DNA of 36,759 bases from Alphaproteobacteria bacterium UBA3637 (GTDB lineage: Bacteria > Pseudomonadota > Alphaproteobacteria > CAAHEQ01 > UBA3637). The stretch lies in assembly GCA_002373615.1 (NCBI GenBank), contig DFKU01000032.1, forward strand, positions 1 through 36,759, written 5' to 3'. Of this stretch, positions 31,615-36,759 are shown one piece after another. The translations under genes were made by a program, and so were the position numbers. Below the pieces are notes generated by a model. The model had not been told where the DNA came from, did not search any database, and saw only the letters and a list, made by a program, of their open reading frames with translations. Positions within the stretch are counted from its first letter, which is position 1. Each line of letters starts with the position of its first letter.

Positions 31615-32706
31615 ATGCAAAAAGAAAACAACAAAAATAAAATAAATAACGTCATTCTGAGTGAAACGAAGAATCTGATGAGATCCTTCACTAACGTTCA
31701 GAATGACAACCAACGTGGCCGTTCTATGGTAGAAATGCTGGGCGTTCTGGCCATAATTGGCGTATTGAGCGTAGCGGGGATTGCAGGATATACTAACGCT
31801 ATGAATAAACATAAAGCCAATGAGCTCTTAAACGAAGCTGCTAAACGTGCTGTCGTAGTTTCGGGACAATTATTAAACCGTGGCAAGGGAAATTTAGGAG
31901 AATTTAACAATAACGTCTTTGGTGGAATTGAATTTGATAATACAACAACTATTACTAAAAATACCAATAATCAGTTTGAACTCACATTTAAAAGTGGAAA
32001 AAAACCAGATGAAAATATTTGTGGACACATGAAAACTCTATCAGGAGAAAATACATTCATGAAAGTTGCTGATGATTGCAGCAAAATTACTTTTAATGCT
32101 GATTTAAGTAATGGAGTAACAGTAAGTGGAGGTAGCTCAAATTGTACACCAACTTGCGAATCAACATACGAATGTGTTGATGGAAACTGTATTAAAAAGG
32201 CCAATCAAGAAGACAATAGTTGTGCAAAAAACAGTGATTGTAATGGTAAGGTGATTGATGGGACAACTTGCAATTCTGAAAACTGCTACTGTACCATATC
32301 TGCTGCAAATAAAGACACTTCTCAACCTTCTGCTTGCTTCAGTGATTTCTCTGGTAGCTGTGATGTTGTTTCTGAGGGAACAGCTCCAACAGGAACAAAC
32401 TATAAAGTGAGTTCTGGAACAATGACATGGTGGAGTGCTGTCAATTTTTGTAAAGCTGTTCATGGAACTTTGGTTAGTTTAAGTGATGTTGGTTGTGAAG
32501 GAGATGGCGAAACCCCCAGTTTTAACGACTCCTTAAAAAATGCTGGTTACCCAACTTCTTTTTGGTCTTCAAATGGTGCCATAAATAACAAAATAGGCAA
32601 TACTGGTGATAATACTTGTACTGCATTTCGTGTCTATGTGAATGCTTGGCGCATAGACCAATCAACACGTTGGAGCAGTCTCAATGCTGTTTGTAAACAA
32701 CAGTAA
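31615..32706 (+). CDS. Prepilin-like secreted protein with Cys-rich and C-type-lectin-like region
   Basis: This 363-residue protein has a type IV prepilin/pseudopilin N-terminus. A 35-residue leader ends in QRG, cleavage is predicted after G35, and the mature protein begins RSMVEMLGVLAIIGVLSVAG with the required glutamate at +5 and a hydrophobic helix. After the helix come a pilin-like stretch (about 55-155), a Cys-rich linker (CTPTCESTYECVDGNC, SCAKNSDC), and a C-terminal region with TMTWWSAVNFCKAVHGTLVSLSD and late Trp/Cys residues resembling a C-type-lectin-like fold. It is probably exported and displayed on a pilus or pseudopilus. Its leader codons are largely supplied by a palindromic repeat. 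Ligand is unknown. Confidence 0.8.
   Translation: MQKENNKNKINNVILSETKNLMRSFTNVQNDNQRGRSMVEMLGVLAIIGVLSVAGIAGYTNAMNKHKANELLNEAAKRAVVVSGQLLNRGKGNLGEFNNNVFGGIEFDNTTTITKNTNNQFELTFKSGKKPDENICGHMKTLSGENTFMKVADDCSKITFNADLSNGVTVSGGSSNCTPTCESTYECVDGNCIKKANQEDNSCAKNSDCNGKVIDGTTCNSENCYCTISAANKDTSQPSACFSDFSGSCDVVSEGTAPTGTNYKVSSGTMTWWSAVNFCKAVHGTLVSLSDVGCEGDGETPSFNDSLKNAGYPTSFWSSNGAINNKIGNTGDNTCTAFRVYVNAWRIDQSTRWSSLNAVCKQQ
31651..31707. repeat. REP/MITE-like palindromic repeat inside the prepilin leader codons
   Basis: A 57-bp imperfect palindrome with 10-bp perfect ends (GTCATTCTGA ... TCAGAATGAC). This arm sequence is the kind seen in dispersed palindromic repeats of many bacterial genomes (GTCATTCTGAxxGAAxxGAAGAATCT). 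It is open in the prepilin frame and encodes leader residues from about V13 to N32, just before the cleavage site. Only one copy is in the window. Confidence 0.75.
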
Positions 32707-32782
32707 ACGAAAAACAACTTTTCAAATTTAATTTGAGCTGAATAAAATACTCTATTTTAATCAAAAAAAGAATTTGAATGAT

Positions 32783-32815
32783 AAAAAACCGCCCGTGAAA
32801 TCAGGGCAGTTTTTA
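32783..32815 (-). terminator. Terminator of rpsF-rpsR-rplI (possibly bidirectional)
   Basis: On the minus strand AAAACTGCCC pairs with GGGCGGTTTT (one T-G wobble) around a 9-nt loop, followed by a T-run. On the plus strand the same stem has one mismatch and could also stop transcription from the prepilin-like gene. Confidence 0.8.
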
Positions 32816-32830
32816 TTTCGTATATAATGC

Positions 32831-33388
32831 TTATTCAGCTTTGGCTTCTTCGGCCTTTTCGGCGACAGGAGCTTCTGCTTTTTCTTCGGCTTTGGCCTTT
32901 TTAGCGGCGGCTTTTTTCTTTTCCACCACTTTCTTGGCTTCGGCTTCAGAACGGGCAATCACCACGCGCACGGTTTGACGTACATCTGGGTGCAAAGCGA
33001 CTTCCACATCAAAGATACCCATAACCTTGAAGGCAGAGGTAATTTCAATTTGACGGCGTTCCACTTTAAAGCCAGCTTCTGCAATCGCATCACAAATATC
33101 GCGACCGGTCACAGAACCATACAATTGTCCTGTTTCGGCAGCCTGACGAATAATAGTGACGGACAAGTTTGCCATCTTTTTCGCCAATTCTTCGGCTTCG
33201 GCTTTCAATTTAGCATTGATTGCTTCATATTCTTTGCGTTTTGCTTCAAACAATTTCAGGTTATCAGCGGTTTTACGTAAAGCTTTATGTTGTGGGAATA
33301 AGTAATTACGGGCATAGCCATTTTTAACATTGACCACATCCCCCATTTGTCCCAAACGTTCAATACGTTCCAACAAAATAATTTCCAT
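32831..33388 (-). CDS. rplI: 50S ribosomal protein L9 with Ala/Lys/Glu-rich extension
   Basis: The 185-residue protein starts MEIILLERIERLGQMGDVVNVKNGYARNYL, the L9 signature. The two-domain body ends near residue 148. A low-complexity tail rich in Ala, Lys and Glu follows (about 35 residues), as is common in alphaproteobacterial L9. AAGGAGG precedes the ATG. It follows rpsR with an 11-nt gap. Confidence 0.96.
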   Translation of the reverse strand: MEIILLERIERLGQMGDVVNVKNGYARNYLFPQHKALRKTADNLKLFEAKRKEYEAINAKLKAEAEELAKKMANLSVTIIRQAAETGQLYGSVTGRDICDAIAEAGFKVERRQIEITSAFKVMGIFDVEVALHPDVRQTVRVVIARSEAEAKKVVEKKKAAAKKAKAEEKAEAPVAEKAEEAKAE

Positions 33389-33399
33389 ATTCTGCCTCC

Positions 33400-33627
33400 T
33401 TAATCGTTATCCGTGAAAGGCAACAAAGCCACAATACGAGCACGTTTGATAGCCGTCGCAACCGCCTTTTGGTGATAGCGGCACAAAGAATTCATGCGCC
33501 CGGGAATAATTTTTCCGTTTTCTGCCAAGAAACGTTTCAAAGTACGGATGTCTTTGTAATCAATTTCTTTTTCGCCGGCATTGCAGAAAGGACAACCCTT
33601 TGAATAGTTAGGTGTATATTTTTCCAT
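33400..33627 (-). CDS. rpsR: 30S ribosomal protein S18
   Basis: This 75-residue S18 protein has the conserved DYKDIRTLKRFLAENGKIIP block and the SLCRYHQKAVATAIKRAR ending. It starts within the rpsF stop codon (TAATG, 1-nt overlap), so it is translationally coupled. S18 dimerises with S6 in the 30S platform. Two cysteines (CPFC) at the N-terminus are a normal variant. Confidence 0.96.
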   Translation of the reverse strand: MEKYTPNYSKGCPFCNAGEKEIDYKDIRTLKRFLAENGKIIPGRMNSLCRYHQKAVATAIKRARIVALLPFTDND

Positions 33628-34007
33628 TATTCTTCTCCTTCTGTAATTTCAACGGTTTCAAATTTGTCATCTTTGTGGGAACGATTTTTGGGTTCCAACA
33701 AGACGGATGGCCCTTCTTCAACAGCCTTGATTTTGGTTGTCAGATAACGGAGCAGATTTTCATCTAACCGCATCAAACGTTCCATTTCAATCACGGCTTC
33801 GCCGGGGGCTTCCATATTTAATAAGACATAATAGGCCTTATGGTTCTTTTGAATCTTATAGGCCAAATCACGCAGTCCGCAATCTTCTTGCTTTAATACC
33901 TTACCGCCTTTGTCAGTAATAACAGAGGTGTATTTCTTGGTAATTTCAGCAACCTTTGCAGGTGTCAGATCAGGACGGACCACGAATAAAGTTTCGTATA
34001 AGGACAT
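33627..34007 (-). CDS. rpsF: 30S ribosomal protein S6
   Basis: S6 binds 16S rRNA together with S18. The start at 34005-34007 gives MSLYETLFVVRPDLT, the usual N-terminus, and a 126-residue protein; a longer frame from 34049 would read into the leader. The conserved GLRDLAYKIQKNHKAYYVLLNM block and an acidic C-terminal tail are present. It heads the rpsF-rpsR-rplI operon. The leader upstream contains a candidate autoregulatory structure. Confidence 0.96.
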   Translation of the reverse strand: MSLYETLFVVRPDLTPAKVAEITKKYTSVITDKGGKVLKQEDCGLRDLAYKIQKNHKAYYVLLNMEAPGEAVIEMERLMRLDENLLRYLTTKIKAVEEGPSVLLEPKNRSHKDDKFETVEITEGEE

Positions 34008-34125
34008 TCCTTTTTCTCCTTTTGGATTATCTCGTTTCGGTTTATGCACCTGTAATCACCCGACCACAAGGCCTGAAACATAGCCCGTATCTTACGATAA
34101 GAGCAAGGATTTTTTTATGAATCCA
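34008..34125 (-). promoter_or_regulatory. rpsF leader, candidate S6:S18-binding RNA
   Basis: The leader of about 118 nt folds into hairpins. These include GGATT/AATCC, TCTTA-TCG-TAAGA and a long stem closed by GTTTC/GAAAC (34037-34074) whose 3' side carries a CCG trinucleotide in ACCGAAAC. Many bacteria autoregulate this operon through an S6:S18-binding motif with a conserved CCG. The match here is judged by eye and is tentative. Confidence 0.4.
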
Positions 34126-34131
34126 AGGGGT

Positions 34132-34160
34132 ATTATAGCAGACTTTTATTTAAAATGCAA
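34132..34160 (-). promoter_or_regulatory. Promoter of rpsF-rpsR-rplI
   Basis: On the minus strand TTGCAT (34155-34160), 17 nt spacer, perfect TATAAT (34132-34137). Confidence 0.8.
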
Positions 34161-34167
34161 GCAGATT

Positions 34168-34794
34168 TTATAATTTTTCAATAATTTCTTTGGTGATTTC
34201 GGCTAATTTATTGGGGCATGTTTCCCAAAATTTTTCATATTTTTGTTGTTGGTATTCTTCGCCCACCACGTCACTGATCATCCGAATGGAACCAAAAAGA
34301 ACTTGGTTTTGATGACATACTTGGGCAATCGCAGCACTTTCCATATCCACCGCCAAAGCCCCAGGAAAATCGGCTTTAATCTGTTTTAATTGTGCTTCAT
34401 TAGTAATGAATTGGTCCCCCGTCACAATCAGGCCTTTTTTGACCCCGGCAACTTCCACATTTTGAAAGAGTGGCGTTTCATAGTAAAGGGGAAGATCCTG
34501 CACCTGCCCTTTTTGATTTGGTGCCCCACACCACACGTCATGATAGGCCAAGCGTGTGGATAGAACGGTATCGCCTTGGGTCAAGTCTGCATCAATTCCA
34601 CCCGCAATCCCAACGGAGATGATTGCTTCAGCCCCCTCAAGACACAGGCGTTCGGCCACCATAGCGGCGTTCACTTTTCCCATACCACATTCATGGACAG
34701 AAAAGGTGTGGGGACTATCAATCCCCCCTTTATCCAACAAGGATTTAATTTCGTTATATTCGCTGTGCATTGCGGTAATTAAGGCTATTTTCAT
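34168..34794 (-). CDS. mtnN: 5'-methylthioadenosine/S-adenosylhomocysteine nucleosidase
   Basis: MtnN (Pfs) cleaves methylthioadenosine and S-adenosylhomocysteine, recycling the by-products of SAM use. The 208-residue protein has HECGMGKVNAA, ISVGIAGGID, the VDMESAAIAQV ribose/base-binding segment and MISDVV with the catalytic Asp near the C-terminus. Size is slightly below the usual 230. It follows the SAM-dependent RNA methyltransferase with an ATGA overlap, a sensible pairing of a SAM consumer and a SAM-product recycler. Confidence 0.92.
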   Translation of the reverse strand: MKIALITAMHSEYNEIKSLLDKGGIDSPHTFSVHECGMGKVNAAMVAERLCLEGAEAIISVGIAGGIDADLTQGDTVLSTRLAYHDVWCGAPNQKGQVQDLPLYYETPLFQNVEVAGVKKGLIVTGDQFITNEAQLKQIKADFPGALAVDMESAAIAQVCHQNQVLFGSIRMISDVVGEEYQQQKYEKFWETCPNKLAEITKEIIEKL

Positions 34795-35777
34795 TTTTTC
34801 TCCAATATGGCTACGATTTCAATATGATTTGAGTAGGTAAACTGATCTACGGGGGTGATTTCGGTTAAATACCAACCGGCATCCGTCAGGATTTTAATAT
34901 CTCGGGCGCCTGTTTTGGGGGCACAGGACACCATGATAATCCGGGGGATTTGAGTTGAAGCCAGTTGAATAACTTGTTCCTTTGCCCCTGCCCGCGGTGG
35001 ATCCAAAACAGCCAAATCCACGCCCAGCAATTCATCAGGTGTCACAGGATTACGGAATAAATCGCGCTGACGGCCATTATCGCCCAAAGTTAAGACACTG
35101 ACATCATTATCATAACCCGTAACGGATAAGCCTGCCTTCATCAGGGGGCGCGTAAAGGTGCCCTGCCCGCAAAAGAGGTCAACAGCATTCTTGGCCTGCC
35201 TCACATTTTTCAAAACCAGATCCACCAAAGTTTTTTCGCCAAATACGCTCGGTTGCAAAAAGCCTTCCGGCAAAATCGGTAGAGGGGCTTTTTGAAAAAT
35301 AGGACTGTTATTATAGGTCAAACGAACGACATTTTCCTTTTGTGCCAAGGCGCTTAAAATTTCCAAGCGGGATAAATCAGGTGTGCCACGTCCGTCTTTA
35401 ATATGGATATCCACGCCCGTTGGGGTGTTCAAGATAAAGCAATCGCCAGAGCCCCCCAAAGTTTTGACTAAAGCACGCAGGTCAGGAATCAGGGCATTCA
35501 GGGCGGGTTCCAATAACGGACAGGAATCAATTTCAATAATTTTGTGGCTGTGGGCTTCATTAAAGCCAAAGTGCCCCTGATAAAAGGCAAAGCATGCACG
35601 CCGGCGAATGCCTGTCGGCAACAAGATGATAGGGTTTAAGGGGATTTCATTGAGACCAACGTCGGCAAAAGCACGACGAATAAAGGATTCTTTTTTGGCA
35701 AGGTAATCAGCCTCGGACAAATCCTGCCACACACAGCCCCCACATTTCCCAAAAAACGGACACTTTTGTTTTAACAT
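34791..35777 (-). CDS. RNA m5U methyltransferase of the RlmD/RumA-TrmA family
   Basis: This 328-residue SAM-dependent methyltransferase probably makes 5-methyluridine in 23S rRNA or tRNA. N-terminal cysteines C6, C12 and C15 (CPFFGKCGGC), with a later cysteine in DSCPLLE, form the iron-sulfur site of RlmD-type enzymes. The catalytic core has DLFCGQGTF, LDPPRAGA, the nucleophile cysteine in VSCAPKTGARD and the family ending VDQFTYSNHIEIVAIL. It lacks the N-terminal TRAM domain of E. coli RlmD, hence its short length. No ribosome binding site is seen before the ATG at 35775-35777, and the promoter is only about 7 nt away. Confidence 0.88.
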   Translation of the reverse strand: MLKQKCPFFGKCGGCVWQDLSEADYLAKKESFIRRAFADVGLNEIPLNPIILLPTGIRRRACFAFYQGHFGFNEAHSHKIIEIDSCPLLEPALNALIPDLRALVKTLGGSGDCFILNTPTGVDIHIKDGRGTPDLSRLEILSALAQKENVVRLTYNNSPIFQKAPLPILPEGFLQPSVFGEKTLVDLVLKNVRQAKNAVDLFCGQGTFTRPLMKAGLSVTGYDNDVSVLTLGDNGRQRDLFRNPVTPDELLGVDLAVLDPPRAGAKEQVIQLASTQIPRIIMVSCAPKTGARDIKILTDAGWYLTEITPVDQFTYSNHIEIVAILEKK

Positions 35778-35783
35778 AATATC

Positions 35784-35812
35784 ATTTTAGCACAAAACTG
35801 CCCGTTTGTCCA
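35784..35812 (-). promoter_or_regulatory. Promoter for the RNA methyltransferase-mtnN pair
   Basis: On the minus strand TGGACA (35807-35812), 17 nt, TAAAAT (35784-35789). The predicted start coincides with the ATG at 35777. Confidence 0.6.
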
Positions 35813-35818
35813 GAATAA

Positions 35819-36759
35819 TTAGGGGATTAAAAAGTCATCCCCAGTGCCGGCATTACAGAAAAGTTTTTTGGTGACACGATCAAACATACAATTCTGCTTT
35901 CCAATAGGTTGGAATGGTGCATGTACAGGGATGAAATCACACATAGGGGTGGAATTTAATATTACTTTGGAAGTGAATATTTTCCCTGAGGATATGAGCC
36001 AAGAACCGTTACCTATGGCGAAAATGCTTAAAGAACCTGTTTCTGGAGTATTGTGGGATGCCCTTTTGCCTAATTCACCATTAATATATAATTCATGAAT
36101 TTGTGAATTGTTTTCTTCAATAGTTCTTTGAAAAACAATATGATCTTTTGTTTTAGGATAAACCCCGGTACCAAGAGCTCCTAGCTCATATCCATTATCC
36201 ACCCTTATCCCCCAATAACCCTGACTTCTGGCGGAATAACCAATCAATCCTCTTTTGGAATTTTTATCTAATGTAATAATGTAGTCTGTAGAAAAAGTAT
36301 CTGTCTCTGAAATGGTTATCCCAGTATTAATCCACTGCGTCCCTGTGGACTCCAGATATTCCACCCTTTCACAACCATTTTTGCATTGGCCAGAGGTCGT
36401 ATCACAGACCATACATTCGTTTTCTTGATTACAATCGGTATCAACTGTGCAAGTATTTGTTGGGATTTCACAATCGCTTTCATCACACAAATGTGTCTCG
36501 GGGTTAAATACTCCACAAACAGATTTGCAGGAACTGTCATCTGTCGCATATTCGGTATCGCTTGTCACCCCTTGCATGTCGTTGTTATAGATAATCAGAA
36601 AATCGTTCGTATTTTCGCAAGTGGTGATGGAAGTTCTGGGGGTGTCCGTTTTTGAGAGGCGGCGGATGGGGGTGGACTCGCCAAGTGTGTTTAAAATATT
36701 TTGGCACACAGATTTTTTAACCCCTGACACTTGGATGCCAAATTGTTTATAAAGCCCCT
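35819..36759 (-). CDS. Cys-rich secreted-type protein with LamG/ConA-like domain, N-terminus outside window
   Basis: The frame is open to the window end; its first visible residues read GLYKQFGIQVSG, and the real start is outside. A GTG at 36730 is not chosen because coding appears to continue upstream of it. The visible part (about 313 residues) has a Cys-rich segment (SSCKSVCGVFNPETHLC, DTDCNQENECMVCDTTSGQC), then a domain beginning VEYLESTGTQWINTGI and ending FLIP that resembles concanavalin/LamG-like beta-sandwich domains. It may be another prepilin-type surface protein like that at 31615-32706, sharing the Cys-rich linker style. Function and ligand are unknown. Confidence 0.72.
   Translation of the reverse strand, partial: GLYKQFGIQVSGVKKSVCQNILNTLGESTPIRRLSKTDTPRTSITTCENTNDFLIIYNNDMQGVTSDTEYATDDSSCKSVCGVFNPETHLCDESDCEIPTNTCTVDTDCNQENECMVCDTTSGQCKNGCERVEYLESTGTQWINTGITISETDTFSTDYIITLDKNSKRGLIGYSARSQGYWGIRVDNGYELGALGTGVYPKTKDHIVFQRTIEENNSQIHELYINGELGKRASHNTPETGSLSIFAIGNGSWLISSGKIFTSKVILNSTPMCDFIPVHAPFQPIGKQNCMFDRVTKKLFCNAGTGDDFLIP

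Noticed and set aside
31378..31812. 144-codon minus-strand frame opposite the prepilin gene start
   Set aside because: It runs through the palindromic repeat and the folded leader; its translation is the usual by-product of such repeats, and the plus-strand gene has clear signals.
32410..32706. Possible diversity-generating retroelement target at the C-terminus of the prepilin-like gene
   Set aside because: A lectin-like C-terminus invites the idea, but the window holds no reverse transcriptase, no accessory protein and no second template copy.
32761..32958. 65-codon minus-strand frame rich in Lys and Pro at the end of rplI
   Set aside because: It is the low-complexity rplI tail read in another frame.
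34556..34840. 94-codon plus-strand frame opposite mtnN
   Set aside because: It is a shadow of the conserved mtnN coding sequence and lacks start signals.
36728..36730. GTG start for the last minus-strand gene
   Set aside because: The frame stays open to the window end and no ribosome binding site precedes the GTG; the gene is more likely truncated by the window.

Overview
The window is AT-rich chromosomal DNA from an alphaproteobacterium, probably one of the uncultured gut- or host-associated low-GC lineages. Several things point to this class: a CtrA-type response regulator (3440-4123) with a CtrA-box-like site in front of it; the rpmF-plsX-ihfA-MerR block; an alphaproteobacterial type XRE regulator; a LexA gene with a direct-repeat GAAC-N7-GAAC operator; and the mltB-rlpA-dacC-tmk-holB-tatD-MBL gene order. 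The host-associated guess rests on two Cys-rich secreted/pilin-like genes of a kind I associate with gut alphaproteobacterial metagenome assemblies. No plasmid, prophage, IS element or CRISPR array is visible.

Layout. 1-3.4 kb: the 5' end of rpmI (minus) diverges from ileS (plus). 3.4-7.2 kb: ctrA converges on a minus-strand block suhB-like, rpmF-plsX, ihfA-merR. An unreported 26-codon membrane peptide gene sits at 7100-7180. 7.2-13.5 kb: a tightly overlapped minus-strand operon for cell wall processing (mltB, rlpA, dacC), dTMP synthesis (tmk), clamp loading (holB), tatD and an MBL hydrolase. 13.6-15.7 kb: a structured non-coding stretch, tRNA-Ser(UGA), a GH3 glycosidase and lexA. 15.7-21.3 kb: HAD phosphatase and sufE from interleaved divergent promoters, then glk, a PTS enzyme I and rpoD. 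21.5-26.4 kb: an XRE regulator, then sufBCDS-sufT (minus). 26.5-29.8 kb: a degenerate PAS-GGDEF protein translationally coupled to an aldose epimerase and pyk. 29.8-32.7 kb: tRNA-Glu(CUC), a small hypothetical gene, a second GH3 enzyme, and a prepilin-like gene behind a long, heavily folded leader. 32.8-36.8 kb: rpsF-rpsR-rplI, mtnN, an RNA uracil methyltransferase, and a second large secreted-type protein cut by the window end.

Promoters are unusually easy to read: most transcription units have a TTGACA/TTGCAT/TTGACT-like -35 exactly 17 nt from a TATAAT-like -10. Genes are packed with ATGA overlaps inside operons and shared stop codons between convergent genes. The best candidates for new biology are the small membrane peptide gene, the multi-hairpin leader of the prepilin-like gene together with the palindromic repeat that supplies its leader-peptide codons, the folded RNA ahead of tRNA-Ser, two apparently leaderless transcripts (sufB and the RNA methyltransferase), and a palindrome centred on the rpoD start site. 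All promoter, operator and RNA calls were made by eye and are inferences.
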